A DNA stretch of 64,000 nt from Candidatus Scybalocola faecipullorum (lineage in GTDB: Bacteria > Bacillota > Clostridia > Lachnospirales > Lachnospiraceae). The stretch is from the NCBI GenBank assembly GCA_018716485.1, contig DVJY01000055.1, forward strand, positions 1 to 64,000. Reading direction: 5' to 3'. Of this stretch, positions 50,913 through 60,827 are shown one piece after another. The notes beneath the pieces were generated by a model that saw only the letters and a list, made by a program, of their open reading frames with translations, ran no database searches and was not told where the DNA came from. The translations under genes and the position numbers were made by a program. The first letter of the stretch is position 1; each line of letters begins with the position of its first letter.

Positions 50913-53900
50913 ATGGCACTGCAGCTGATTCTGGGAGGCAGCGGATACGGAAAGTCCCGGCGTATGTATAAAGATTTGATCCGCGCATCGATAGAGCATC
51001 CCCAGTTTAACTATATGATTATTGTGCCGGAGCAGTATACGCTTCAGGTACAAAAAAAGATTGTACAGATGCATCCGAACCATGGTATGCGCAATATTGA
51101 TGTGGTCAGCTTCGTTCGATTGGCACACAGAGTGTTTGAGGAACTTGGTACAGACAGGACACTTATTCTGGAAGATATCGGAAAGATGATGGTCTTGAGG
51201 CGGATTATCGGCCGTATGGCGGGAGAACTGTCCGTATTTAAGGGAAACGTTCGCAAGCAGGGATTTACCGGCGAGATGAAATCGACGATTTCCGAACTGC
51301 TGCAGTATCATGTGGATCCCAAACAGCTGGCAGATTTGTGCGGATCGCTGACGGAAAGCCCGCTGCTGTCGGGAAAGCTTAAAGATATCGGAAAGATTTA
51401 CGAAGCTTTCTGCAGGGAGATTGAACAGCGTTATATTACGGCAGAAGAGCTGCTTGACAGGCTGACAGCTGTTATTTTCAGGTCGGCGCTGATTAAGAAC
51501 AGTTATATTTACATCGATGAGTTTACAGGTTTTACGCCGTCTCAGTATGCGCTGATCGGCGAACTTCTTAAGTATTCCAAACATGTTCAGACAGCGCTGA
51601 CGGCAGACCCCCGGGAAGAGCTGTATCATCCCGGAGCGCCTTTCAGGCTGTTTTATTTGACAAAAGATACGGTTTACAGACTGGAGAAGCTGTGCGCATC
51701 CTGTCACATCGATCGGGAGGAGGATATTATCCTGCGCAGCGCTCACAGATTCGGACCGCATGAATCACTTGCCTTTATGGAGCGGTATATTTACAGAAAT
51801 CATATCCATAAGACATACAGCGGGCAGACAGATGATATTCATTTGATATCCGCCAAAAACCCATCCGATGAGATTCGATGCATCTGTCAGCATATTTTGA
51901 GATTGTGCCGGGAGGGCTGCCGATTTAAAGATATGGCTGTGATCACCGGAGATTTATCTGTCTACGGACATGTGATCGAGCAGGGCTTTAAGGAAGCGGG
52001 AATTCCTTATTTTATTGACAGTAAAAAAAGTATTCTTTCCAACTGTCTTGTAGAGTTCGTCCGCGCGCTTTTGGAGGTTATCCGTCAGGACTTTAATTAT
52101 GAAAGTATTTTCAGATTTTTAAAGTCGGGACTGACCGATATTCCATCAGGAGAGATTGATATTTTGGAAAATTATGTGCTGGCGACAGGTATTCGGGGAA
52201 AGAGACGCTGGCAGGAGCCTTTTGAGCGCCGCTATAAAGGCATGGCGGACGGAGAATTGATACAGGTTAATGCCATACGTGAGAAGGTGCTTCGCTGGAT
52301 CGGGCCTGTGCAGGAAGCATTTGAAGCCGCGGATCATACGGCGGGAAGTTTTTGCCGGATTCTTTTAGATTACCTTGAGTTTCATGGCATGGAAGAAAGA
52401 ATTGACGGTCTGTGCCGTCAGTTTGAAGAAGACGGTGAACTGGCACTGGCAAAGGAGTACAGTCAGATTTACAAAATTGTCGAGGATATATTGACTAAAA
52501 TGAAGGACATTTTGGGCGAAGAGACGATGACAGTCAAAGAGTTTTCCGACATTTTGGATTCAGGGCTTGATGAGGCAAAAGTCGGCATTATCCCGCCGGG
52601 GATCGATCAGGTCATTGTCGGCGACTTGAAGCGTACACGGCTTGACAGCATACGGGTGCTGTTTTTTGCCGGACTTAATGAAGGCATCGTTCCGGGCAGT
52701 ATTAAAGAAGGAGGCCTGATCAATGATATGGACAAAGAGATTTTGGCTGCCCATTCACTGGAACTGGCGCCGACAGGAAAACAGGAGGCATGTACAGAAC
52801 AGTTTTATATTTATACGATGCTTTCTAAGCCGTCCCAAGAGCTGTATATGAGCTTTTCCAGAGTTGATGAGCACGGAAAGTCGCTGAGGCCGTCATCGCT
52901 GATCGGCAGAGTATGTCGGCTGTTTGAAAAACTTGAGATTGAAGAGACATCAGAAAAAGCCGCTTCTGTTCATGATATTTACGGAACTGACGCGGCAGTG
53001 CGGTTTTTTGCCTCCGGCCTTGAAACTTATAAAAACGGTACTGCGGATAAAGTATGGCAGCAGCTGTATTTGTGGATGCGCAGCAGCAGACCGGAAATGA
53101 CCAGGCGGCTTTGTGATGCGGCTTTTATGTCCCACGAAGATGACAGGCTGTCCAAAGCGGTTGTCAGGGCACTTTACGGGCACGTTCTTGAAAACAGTGC
53201 GACTACGCTGGAACAGTATGCGGCCTGTGCTTATGCCCATTTCCTGACATACGGCCTGATGCTGCGAGAACGCCGTGAGTACCGGATCGAAGCGCCGGAT
53301 CTGGGTATTTTATTCCACAGTGCGCTGGAACTGTTTTCAAAGAAGCTGGCTAAGTCCGGGCGCCTGTGGCATGAACTTGAGGACAGCGAACGGGATGCCC
53401 TTGCCCGGCTCAGTGTGGATGAAGCTGCCGCGCAGCACAGTCATACGATTCTTCAGGACAATTACAGAAATCAATTTTTGCTGCAGAGACTGACGCGTAT
53501 GGTCAAGCGTACTGTATGGGCCCTGCAGAAGCAGCTGCAGAAGGGCAAGTTTGAGCCGGCGGAATATGAACTCAGATTTGACGCAGACAGCCGGCTGGGT
53601 ACGGTGGATATTCATCTCTCCGATGATGAGGTGCTGAAACTGAAAGGGACGATTGACCGTCTGGATCAATACGAGGATGACGAAAATATTTATGTGAAGA
53701 TTATCGACTATAAGTCCGGGACAAAAAAGTTTGACTTGACGGCGCTGTATTACGGACTTCAGCTTCAGCTGATTATATATATGGATGCGGCGATGGCATT
53801 GAAAGAGACGCAGCATCACAAACGAGTGATCCCGGCGGGGATTTTGTATTACCATATTGATGATCCGCTGATTCAGAAAGACTCGCTGAAAGAGACTGAA

Positions 53901-54332
53901 GATTTGGAGGCATTGGTGCTGAAAGCGCTTCGGATGAACGGCCTTGTCAATGAAGATATGTCGGTAATACGTCTGATGGATGCCGAATTTGAAAAAGAGT
54001 CAGATGTTATTCCGGCGGCGGTCAATAAAGACGGAAGTCTTTCAAAAAAATCTTCAACGGCCTCAACGGCTCAGTTTAATCAGCTGTTTAAATTTGTGCA
54101 AAAGACTTCCATGCGTATGGGAAAGCAGATCCTTGACGGCTGCATTGATGTGAATCCGTACAAACGGGGCAGCAGGGGAAATGCATGTACTTACTGCAAA
54201 TACAGAGCGGTCTGCGGCTTTGATGAATCTGTGGAAGGTTATCAGTTCAGACATCTTATGGAGATGTCCGCGGAGAAATTATGGGAGACGATCAGTAAGG
54301 AGGTTGCGGCAGATGGGCATGACGTGGACTGA
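50913..54332 (+). CDS. addB: Helicase-exonuclease AddAB, subunit AddB
   Basis: Subunit of the Firmicutes double-strand-break resection enzyme, acting at DNA ends before RecA loading and at Chi sites. The 1139 residues are standard. Near the N terminus is a P-loop-like GGSGYGKS (8-15). The C-terminal RecB-type nuclease contains IIDYKSGTKKFD (about 931). The iron-sulfur cysteines are one near residue 772 (AACAYAHF) and three near 1091-1100 (CTYCKYRAVC). GGAGG precedes the ATG. It overlaps addA by 20 bases; a LexA-type box upstream suggests SOS induction. Confidence 0.97.
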   Translation: MALQLILGGSGYGKSRRMYKDLIRASIEHPQFNYMIIVPEQYTLQVQKKIVQMHPNHGMRNIDVVSFVRLAHRVFEELGTDRTLILEDIGKMMVLRRIIGRMAGELSVFKGNVRKQGFTGEMKSTISELLQYHVDPKQLADLCGSLTESPLLSGKLKDIGKIYEAFCREIEQRYITAEELLDRLTAVIFRSALIKNSYIYIDEFTGFTPSQYALIGELLKYSKHVQTALTADPREELYHPGAPFRLFYLTKDTVYRLEKLCASCHIDREEDIILRSAHRFGPHESLAFMERYIYRNHIHKTYSGQTDDIHLISAKNPSDEIRCICQHILRLCREGCRFKDMAVITGDLSVYGHVIEQGFKEAGIPYFIDSKKSILSNCLVEFVRALLEVIRQDFNYESIFRFLKSGLTDIPSGEIDILENYVLATGIRGKRRWQEPFERRYKGMADGELIQVNAIREKVLRWIGPVQEAFEAADHTAGSFCRILLDYLEFHGMEERIDGLCRQFEEDGELALAKEYSQIYKIVEDILTKMKDILGEETMTVKEFSDILDSGLDEAKVGIIPPGIDQVIVGDLKRTRLDSIRVLFFAGLNEGIVPGSIKEGGLINDMDKEILAAHSLELAPTGKQEACTEQFYIYTMLSKPSQELYMSFSRVDEHGKSLRPSSLIGRVCRLFEKLEIEETSEKAASVHDIYGTDAAVRFFASGLETYKNGTADKVWQQLYLWMRSSRPEMTRRLCDAAFMSHEDDRLSKAVVRALYGHVLENSATTLEQYAACAYAHFLTYGLMLRERREYRIEAPDLGILFHSALELFSKKLAKSGRLWHELEDSERDALARLSVDEAAAQHSHTILQDNYRNQFLLQRLTRMVKRTVWALQKQLQKGKFEPAEYELRFDADSRLGTVDIHLSDDEVLKLKGTIDRLDQYEDDENIYVKIIDYKSGTKKFDLTALYYGLQLQLIIYMDAAMALKETQHHKRVIPAGILYYHIDDPLIQKDSLKETEDLEALVLKALRMNGLVNEDMSVIRLMDAEFEKESDVIPAAVNKDGSLSKKSSTASTAQFNQLFKFVQKTSMRMGKQILDGCIDVNPYKRGSRGNACTYCKYRAVCGFDESVEGYQFRHLMEMSAEKLWETISKEVAADGHDVD

Positions 54333-57300
54333 GGAACAAAAAAGGGTCATTGACGCGGAAGGCAAAGATATTCTCGTTTCTGCAGCAGCCGGTTCGGGAA
54401 AGACGGCTGTACTTGTGGAAAGAATTATAAGAAAGATTACAGATCAGGCCCATCCGGTGGATATTGACCGGCTCCTTGTGGTTACATTTACACATGCCGC
54501 AGCGGCGGAGATGAAAGAACGTATTGCCGCAGCGCTTGATGAGCGGCTTGCCGAGGATCCGGAAAATATTTTGCTGGAACGCCAGTCGTCACTTTTGCGC
54601 AGCGCGCAGATCACGACGATACATAGTTTCTGTCTGTATGTCATAAGGAATCATTTTAATGAGATTGATCTGGATCCTTCTTTCAGGATCGCGGATGAGA
54701 TGGAATTGGCGCTTATACGGTCAGATTTGATGGCTGAACTGCTTGAAGAGCAGTACGCCCAGGGCAGTGAGGATTTTCTTGAATTTGTGGAGTGTTATGC
54801 TAAAGGAAAAACGGATGACAGTATCGAGACGATGATTTCTCAGATTTATGATTATTCCAGAAGTTATCCATGGCCGTCAAAGTGGCTGGATGCCTGTATG
54901 GATATGCTTGATGCAAAAGACAGTGAGTCTTTTAATGCACTGCCGCTGATCTGTTTCCTAAAGGATTATATACGGCATATTCTCGGAGATTTAAGGGCAC
55001 AGATTGAGGAAGCACGGAAGCTTTGCGCTGATCCGGACGGCCCGGTGTTTTATGATGAGGCGCTGGCCGATGATCTGAGCTGGATTTTACGATTGGAGAA
55101 CTGCACGGATTTTGACGAATGCCGACAGATTGCGGGTCAGCTCAAATGGAGGGCGCTGTCCAGAAAGAAGATGCCTGAAGCCGATCAGTCAAAGAAGACA
55201 CGGGTCAAAGCCATCAGGGACAATGTCAAATCGATGACAGACCGTCTGAAAAAAGATTTTTTCTTTGCCGATGAGTCATCGATGATAGCGGATCTCCGGA
55301 AAACTGTGCGCCCGATGGGTGTACTTATCCGGCTTGTGAAAGCCTTTTCGGAGAAATACCGCCTGAAAAAAGAAGAAAAAAATATGGTCGATTTTAATGA
55401 CTTGGAGCATTTTGCGCTGGATATACTGCTCAAACAGGATGAGGAGGGCCATATAGTGCCGTCGGCAGCGGCAGCCGAACTGAGAAACCGTTTTGAAGAA
55501 GTTATGTGCGATGAATATCAGGACAGCAATCTTGTTCAGGAGACATTGCTTGCGGCGGTCTCAGGGGAGCACTCAGGCAGGCATAACCGTTTTATGGTGG
55601 GCGATGTTAAGCAGAGTATTTACAAATTCCGTTTGGCAAGGCCGGAACTTTTTATGGAGAAGTATAAAGAATATCCGCCGTATCCCGGGGATGCTTCCAG
55701 TGTGCGGATCGATCTTCACAAAAATTTCAGAAGCAGGGATTGTGTCGTTGATTTTGTAAATCTTATTTTTGAACATGTGATGGGAGAAGCTTTGGGCGGT
55801 ATTGTCTATGACGAGGATGCCAAACTCAAGCGCGGCGCATCATTCCCGGAAGAAAAGCCAACGCAGGGATATCCGGCTGCCGTTACACAGATACTGATCG
55901 CAGATCTGTCGGAGGCTGAGGCGGCTAACCGGCAGATGGATTTCCACGGGCAGATGACTGCAAAAGAGTGGGAAGCTAAGATGATCGCTGCGCAGATCCG
56001 CAAGATGATGGACGGCGGTATGATGGTGGCAGATAAAAAAACAGGTGCTTACAGGCCGCTGGCCTATGGCGATATTGTCATATTGCTCCGGACGATGAGC
56101 GGGTGGGCGGACAGTTTTTCGTCAGTGCTGGAAAGTGAACATATTCCGGTGCATGCAGAAGTTTCAGCAGGTTTTTTTGATACGCCGGAAATCCGCACGT
56201 TTGTCTGCTTTTTGAGCATTATCGATAATCCCCTTCAGGACATTGCGCTTGCGGCAGTGATGAAGTCATGCCTTTTTAATTTTTCTGATGAAGCGCTGGC
56301 GATGATTCGTTCGATTTCTAAAAATACAAGCTTTTATCAGGCATGCCTCAGTTTTACAGACAAATCCAGTGACGGGCTGCTTGAAACATATTATACTCCG
56401 GTTCAGTACGAACCTGTCCGCAGACAGATTGAGCAGATGATCGGCACGCTGGAGCATTTTCGAAGATGCGTCTTTTATATGCCGATACACAAGCTGATAT
56501 TAAAAATATATGAAGAAACAGGTTATTATCATTTTGTCAGCGCCATGCCGATGGGGCAGAAGCGGCAGGCAAACTTGGATATGCTTGTGGCAAAAGCGGT
56601 TGATTATGAGAAGACAAGTTATAAGGGACTGTTTAATTTTGTACGCTATATCCGGCGGCTAGAAACATATGATGTGGATATGGGAGAAGCGTCTGTTTTC
56701 AGTGAGAACGAAGATGCTGTTCGTCTGATGAGTATTCATAAGAGCAAAGGTCTTGAATACCCGGTTGTATTTGTCAGCGGTCTGAGTAAAAAATTTAATC
56801 AGCAGGATGCGCGAAGCAGTCTGCTCATGCATTCAGAATATGGTCTAGGACCGGAAGCGGTTGATGAACAGGCGCGCATTAAGTCGCCAACGATATTAAA
56901 AAAGGCGATGGCCCACTTGATCATGACCGAAAATTTAAGTGAGGAACTGAGAGTGCTTTATGTGGCGCTGAGCCGTGCTAAAGAAATGCTGATATTGACG
57001 GGAACAGTGGATGATCCGCGGAAATCTTATGACAAGTGGCGGCAGATCAGTATGAACGCCTCCGATCTTCTGGTGTATTCGGATTTGTGTACTGCCGGAA
57101 GTTATCTGGATTGGGTGATGCCGGTGCTTTTAAAGGAGGATTTTTATAAAAAGTCCAAGGCAAAGGTGAATATCCGAATGATCGGTGTATCACAGATGCT
57201 GCGTCAAAAGACAGAGCAGATGATCAGCAGCCATATGCTCAGGCAGCAGCTGGCAATCACAGACCAAAGCCTGTTGTCTGATGAGGCGCAAAAAACTTTG

Positions 57301-58029
57301 GATGATCAGCTGTCGTGGCAGTATCCTTATGGGGAGTCTGTGACGATGCATGCGAAGATGACAGTATCTGAATTGAAACAGATAGGAGCAGCCGATGATG
57401 AAGTTCCGGAAGATGACAGCTTTGTACGGCATCTTGTCGAGGAAAGTACCCGGGATATGTTAGAAGAATCGGGGATGCAGATTTCTGATCAGGAACGGGA
57501 GGCGCGTATGGCCGCAGCTGCCAAACGGGGAACTGCTGTGCATAAACTTATGGAACTGCTTGATTTTGAGACAATAACAGATATTGAGACAGCCAGACAG
57601 TTTATCGGCAGTGTGCGTGACTCGGGCCGCATTGATGGAGAAACTGCCGACAGAATCAGTCCGTGGCTCATACTGAGGTTTTGCACAAGCCCTCTTGGCA
57701 GGCGGATGGCCAAAGCAAACAGGTGTCATAAGCTGTATCGGGAGACTCAGTTTATGATCGGTGTTCCGGCATGTGAAGTTTCAGATGTTCGGAGCAGGGA
57801 GATGATTCTGATCCAAGGCGTCATTGATGCATGTTTTGAGGAGGACGGTCAGATAATCCTTGTAGAATATAAGACAGACTTTGTCAAAGAAGGCAATGAA
57901 GAGGTTTTGATCCGCCGCTATGAAAAACAGCTGTATTACTATGAAAAGGCAATCGAGCAGCTGACCGGCCGTAAAGTATCGGAAAAATATATTTATTCGT
58001 TTGCATTAAACCGCGCAGTCAGCGTTTGA
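54313..58029 (+). CDS. addA: Helicase-exonuclease AddAB, subunit AddA
   Basis: UvrD-type 3'-5' helicase and nuclease partner of AddB. 1238 residues from ATG 54313 (GGAGG nine bases ahead, inside addB). Helicase motifs are TEEQKRVIDAEG (Q motif), SAAAGSGKTAVLVERI (Walker A, about 22-37), VTFTHAAAAEMKERI, DEYQDSN (Walker B), VGDVKQSIYKFRLARP, MSIHKSKGLEYPVVFV and LYVALSRAKE. The C-terminal nuclease has GVIDACFEED and LVEYKTDFV (about 1183). A full-length, intact enzyme. Confidence 0.98.
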   Translation: MGMTWTEEQKRVIDAEGKDILVSAAAGSGKTAVLVERIIRKITDQAHPVDIDRLLVVTFTHAAAAEMKERIAAALDERLAEDPENILLERQSSLLRSAQITTIHSFCLYVIRNHFNEIDLDPSFRIADEMELALIRSDLMAELLEEQYAQGSEDFLEFVECYAKGKTDDSIETMISQIYDYSRSYPWPSKWLDACMDMLDAKDSESFNALPLICFLKDYIRHILGDLRAQIEEARKLCADPDGPVFYDEALADDLSWILRLENCTDFDECRQIAGQLKWRALSRKKMPEADQSKKTRVKAIRDNVKSMTDRLKKDFFFADESSMIADLRKTVRPMGVLIRLVKAFSEKYRLKKEEKNMVDFNDLEHFALDILLKQDEEGHIVPSAAAAELRNRFEEVMCDEYQDSNLVQETLLAAVSGEHSGRHNRFMVGDVKQSIYKFRLARPELFMEKYKEYPPYPGDASSVRIDLHKNFRSRDCVVDFVNLIFEHVMGEALGGIVYDEDAKLKRGASFPEEKPTQGYPAAVTQILIADLSEAEAANRQMDFHGQMTAKEWEAKMIAAQIRKMMDGGMMVADKKTGAYRPLAYGDIVILLRTMSGWADSFSSVLESEHIPVHAEVSAGFFDTPEIRTFVCFLSIIDNPLQDIALAAVMKSCLFNFSDEALAMIRSISKNTSFYQACLSFTDKSSDGLLETYYTPVQYEPVRRQIEQMIGTLEHFRRCVFYMPIHKLILKIYEETGYYHFVSAMPMGQKRQANLDMLVAKAVDYEKTSYKGLFNFVRYIRRLETYDVDMGEASVFSENEDAVRLMSIHKSKGLEYPVVFVSGLSKKFNQQDARSSLLMHSEYGLGPEAVDEQARIKSPTILKKAMAHLIMTENLSEELRVLYVALSRAKEMLILTGTVDDPRKSYDKWRQISMNASDLLVYSDLCTAGSYLDWVMPVLLKEDFYKKSKAKVNIRMIGVSQMLRQKTEQMISSHMLRQQLAITDQSLLSDEAQKTLDDQLSWQYPYGESVTMHAKMTVSELKQIGAADDEVPEDDSFVRHLVEESTRDMLEESGMQISDQEREARMAAAAKRGTAVHKLMELLDFETITDIETARQFIGSVRDSGRIDGETADRISPWLILRFCTSPLGRRMAKANRCHKLYRETQFMIGVPACEVSDVRSREMILIQGVIDACFEEDGQIILVEYKTDFVKEGNEEVLIRRYEKQLYYYEKAIEQLTGRKVSEKYIYSFALNRAVSV

Positions 58030-58162
58030 ACCGAAGATACTGACAGTGGCCTGTCGTTTTTTGTCGAACGATTTCAGAAATAACTGCCTTGTTTTTTGGG
58101 CATAGATATGCCATAATAAATGCACATATCACTCCTGCGTGTCTATTGCAGGCATATTCTTT

Positions 58163-58202
58163 TGACAGGCTGCCGTATGGGGCTCATACGGCAGTGCTGT
58201 CA
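58163..58202 (+). terminator. Stem-loop after addA
   Basis: TGACAG-G-CTGCCGTATG / CATACGGCAG-TG-CTGTCA, loop GGGCT. No T-run, so termination is only possible, not strong. Confidence 0.5.
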
Positions 58203-58239
58203 TCAATTCATGCGGTATATCACCGTATTTTTTCCAAGT

Positions 58240-58270
58240 TGTATGATTTCTGTTTATTTCGGACAAACTA
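58240..58270 (+). promoter_or_regulatory. Sigma-G-type promoter of the SASP gene
   Basis: -35 TGTATGA (58240-58246) and -10 CAAACTA (58264-58270). Measured from the core GTATG (58241-58245) the spacer is 18 bp. It matches the forespore sigma-G pattern (GHATR, N18, CATHHTA) with one mismatch in the -10, exactly where a spore-protein gene needs it. Confidence 0.65.
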
Positions 58271-58297
58271 TGCCCAAACAGATCAGAGGTGAGAAAA

Positions 58298-58510
58298 GTG
58301 AAAAAGGAAAATATAAAAGATGAAGAAGCGCTGACGCCGGATGAAAAGATGAAGTATGAGATTGCCCGGGAACTGGGACTTTTTGAGCAGGTTAAAGCGT
58401 ATGGCTGGAAATCTCTGACCGCAAAAGAAGCCGGGCGCATCGGCGGTATTATGACAAAACGAAAAAAAGCGATGAAAAAAGCACCAAAGCTGCCAAAGGA
58501 CAGTCGATGA
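58298..58510 (+). CDS. Alpha/beta-type small acid-soluble spore protein
   Basis: SASPs saturate and protect forespore DNA and feed germination as amino-acid stores. The 70-residue product has the family core: LTPDEKMKYEIARELGLFEQ, then LTAKEAGRIGGIMTKRKK, matching the usual EIA.ELG ... LTA.E.G.(V/I)GG.M(V/T)K pattern. A basic tail replaces the usual ending, so it is a divergent member. GTG 58298 follows AGAGGTGAG; GTG 58289 is an alternative. A sigma-G-like promoter lies just upstream. Confidence 0.8.
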   Translation: MKKENIKDEEALTPDEKMKYEIARELGLFEQVKAYGWKSLTAKEAGRIGGIMTKRKKAMKKAPKLPKDSR

Positions 58511-58549
58511 TGCCTTAAGTTCATGATGTTTGGCAAAGAGGAATCCGTG

Positions 58550-59323
58550 TTAATCGCGTATATGATCCAACAGTAATGTTTCAAAACTGCCGAGATGATT
58601 TGGGTTATCCAGCGCCTTCTGGGCAGCTTCACCGGCCAGACACATGGTCAGTATTCCTGATGCGGCCGCATCAAAAGGAGACGGAGCTACAGGCGCGAAA
58701 GAACCGATCAGTGAACTGACTATGCATCCTGTGCCCACAAGCTTCGGAAGCAAAGCGCTGCCGCGGTCAAAGCGGACAGTTTGCTGACTGTCGGCGATAA
58801 TATCTGTCTGTCCCGTACATGCGACAGTACAGTGATATGTGCGGGCGAGTTCAGAGGCGGCACGGGCAGCTTCTTCTATAGAATTGCTGCGGTCTCCGTC
58901 GATGCCGGTGCCGCTGACAAATTCACCGTGGAGATTCAAAAGCTCCACATAATTGCATCGAATAATAGAAAAATGATAATTCTTTAAAAGAGAGTGGATA
59001 AAACCCCGTCTGTACTGGGAAAGATTAATACCGACAGGGTCCAGAACGACAGGAATCTGACGGTGCGAAGCGGCGTCCAAAGCCTTTGGGACAGATGCAG
59101 TAAACTCATGGTTTAACGTTCCTGTGTTGATCACAAGGGCATCGGCTTTGGCGGCAACTTGAGCAGCCTCGTCAGCGGCAAAGGCCATGACCGGGGAAGC
59201 ACCAAGGACAGCAGTGATTCTGGCGCACTGGTAAGTGGTCACAAAGTTGGTGATGTGATGGATCAGCGGCCGCTGCCGGATCACTTCTTTTTTCAGTTGT
59301 TCTGTCTGCAGTATGTAATCCAT
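58550..59323 (-). CDS. thiM: Hydroxyethylthiazole kinase
   Basis: Salvage kinase phosphorylating 4-methyl-5-(2-hydroxyethyl)thiazole for thiamine synthesis. The 257 residues have RPLIHHITNFVTTYQCAR near residue 18, VINTGTL (about 64), VVLDPVGINLSQYRR (about 91), VACTGQTDIIADS (about 168) and the anion-hole/catalytic stretch VGTGCIVSSLIGSFAPV (about 192), where Cys takes the known catalytic position. It follows thiW with an 18-base gap on the same strand. No thiE or thiD is in the window, so salvage depends on genes elsewhere. Confidence 0.95.
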   Translation of the reverse strand: MDYILQTEQLKKEVIRQRPLIHHITNFVTTYQCARITAVLGASPVMAFAADEAAQVAAKADALVINTGTLNHEFTASVPKALDAASHRQIPVVLDPVGINLSQYRRGFIHSLLKNYHFSIIRCNYVELLNLHGEFVSGTGIDGDRSNSIEEAARAASELARTYHCTVACTGQTDIIADSQQTVRFDRGSALLPKLVGTGCIVSSLIGSFAPVAPSPFDAAASGILTMCLAGEAAQKALDNPNHLGSFETLLLDHIRD

Positions 59324-59341
59324 AAAAACCTCCGCAAGCTG

Positions 59342-59869
59342 TTATAAATTGATTTTTCCGTCTTTGAGTATTTTCATAAGCCGAAGCTGTTTGATAATGA
59401 TATAGGCGATGGCGCTGCCCACGATGGTACTGACGAAAAACGGCAGTACGTAAGAAAACATGGCGGCTGTGTCATTGGACATAAAAAGTTTGGCAACAAA
59501 AAATGCGCATATGCCGCCGAGAACACTTGTGCCGAAAACTTCACCGACAAAAGCGGCAATATCTTTTTTAAAGATCACATATAAAATGCCGGCCAGTGCG
59601 GCGCCGATCATGCTGCCGGGAAAGGCGAGCAGACTGCCTGTGCCCATCATAAATCTGATGAGAGATATGAGAAATGCATTGACAACGGCATACCATGGGC
59701 CAAGGACGACAGCAGACATAACATTGATAAAGTGCTGTACAGGCGCGCATTTGGAAGCGCCGATCGGGAAAACGAGCAGCGTTGATGTGGCGACGCCGAG
59801 CGCGATAAAGAGTGCGGAAAGCACAAGTTTCTTTGTAGGTATGTGCGCCGCGGTTGTTTGACTGTTCAT
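59342..59869 (-). CDS. thiW: ECF transporter S component ThiW
   Basis: Substrate-binding membrane subunit of an energy-coupling-factor transporter, assigned to the thiazole precursor of thiamine. The 175 residues have five to six membrane spans. Typical motifs are LVLSALFIALGVATSTLLVF, FPIGASKCAPVQHFINVMSA (the ThiW signature), LISLIRFMMGTGSLLAFPGS and FFVSTIVGSAIAYIII. The shared EcfAAT module must be elsewhere. It is first of thiW-thiM under the promoter at 59902-59930; no TPP riboswitch is visible. Confidence 0.93.
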   Translation of the reverse strand: MNSQTTAAHIPTKKLVLSALFIALGVATSTLLVFPIGASKCAPVQHFINVMSAVVLGPWYAVVNAFLISLIRFMMGTGSLLAFPGSMIGAALAGILYVIFKKDIAAFVGEVFGTSVLGGICAFFVAKLFMSNDTAAMFSYVLPFFVSTIVGSAIAYIIIKQLRLMKILKDGKINL

Positions 59870-59901
59870 ATTTAAGACCTTCTTTCGTTGTTATCACGGT
59901 A

Positions 59902-59930
59902 ATTATAGAGGAATTTAAGTCCGGTTTCAA
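59902..59930 (-). promoter_or_regulatory. Promoter of thiW-thiM
   Basis: Minus strand: TTGAAA, 17-bp spacer, TATAAT, about 30 bases before thiW. The 5' leader is far too short for a TPP riboswitch. Confidence 0.75.
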
Positions 59931-59959
59931 GTAGTTTCAGCATTTTGAACAGGAAATAC

Positions 59960-59989
59960 TTGATTAAAACGTGAAAGCCCATATATAAT
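59960..59989 (+). promoter_or_regulatory. Promoter of the methyltransferase-hslO pair
   Basis: TTGATT, 18-bp spacer, TATAAT, about 40 bases before the start. Confidence 0.6.
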
Positions 59990-60031
59990 AAGCTGTAAAC
60001 AAAAGCATCATAATCATATGGAGGTCAGATG

Positions 60032-60823
60032 ATGGAGGCATATACGAGTTTTGCGGCAGTTTACGATACATTTATGGACAATATTCCTTATAAGGCATGG
60101 AGCACATATTTGATCGGACTGCTTAAAAAATATGGTGTGGATGACGGACTTGTGCTTGAGCTTGGATGCGGCACAGGCAATATGACAAGACTTTTGGCAG
60201 AAGCCGGATATGATATGATCGGCATTGATCTTTCTGAGGATATGCTGATGGAGGCGATGGCAAAGACTGACGAAGAGCAGCAGGGCATTTTGTATTTGAA
60301 TCAGGATATGAGATCATTTGAATTATATGGTACAGTACGGGCCATTGTCAGTATTTGTGACAGTATGAATTATATTCTGGAGGAAGAAGACCTGCTTGAT
60401 ATTTTTAGGCTGGCCAATAATTATCTTGATCCGGGCGGTGTGTTTATTTTTGATTTAAATACAGCGTATAAGTATGAGACGCTGGGAGATGCGACCATTG
60501 CGGAAAGCCGGGAAGACTGCAGTTTTATTTGGGATAACGATTATGATGAGACAGCAGGGATCAATACATATGAACTGAGTCTTTTTATTAAAGATGATCA
60601 GATGACAAACGAAGTCGGAGGAGAGATTTTCAGACGGTTCAGAGAAGTTCATTGCCAGAGGGCGTACAGCATAGAAACGATCCGACGGCTTATAGAGCGT
60701 TCAGGCATGATATTTGAGGGTGTTTACGATGCGTTTACAGATGAACCGCCGAAAACATCCAGTGAAAGGATTTATGTGATTGCCCGGGAACATGGCAAAA
60801 AAATACAGGATAAGAAAGGATAA
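60032..60823 (+). CDS. Class I SAM-dependent methyltransferase
   Basis: 263 residues with the Rossmann methyltransferase motifs: YTSFAAVYDTFMDNIPYKAW at the start, motif I VLELGCGTGNMTRLL (about 42-56), motif II MIGIDLSEDMLMEA (about 65), DMRSFEL (about 92), and motif IV region ICDSMNYILEEEDL (about 107) with PGGVFIFDLNT. The substrate is unknown; the family (YqeM-like) is common in Firmicutes. ATG 60032 has GGAGG at 7 bases; ATG 60029 is also possible. It lies 4 bases ahead of hslO, so the two are co-transcribed. Confidence 0.88.
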   Translation: MEAYTSFAAVYDTFMDNIPYKAWSTYLIGLLKKYGVDDGLVLELGCGTGNMTRLLAEAGYDMIGIDLSEDMLMEAMAKTDEEQQGILYLNQDMRSFELYGTVRAIVSICDSMNYILEEEDLLDIFRLANNYLDPGGVFIFDLNTAYKYETLGDATIAESREDCSFIWDNDYDETAGINTYELSLFIKDDQMTNEVGGEIFRRFREVHCQRAYSIETIRRLIERSGMIFEGVYDAFTDEPPKTSSERIYVIAREHGKKIQDKKG

Positions 60824-60827
60824 AGCG

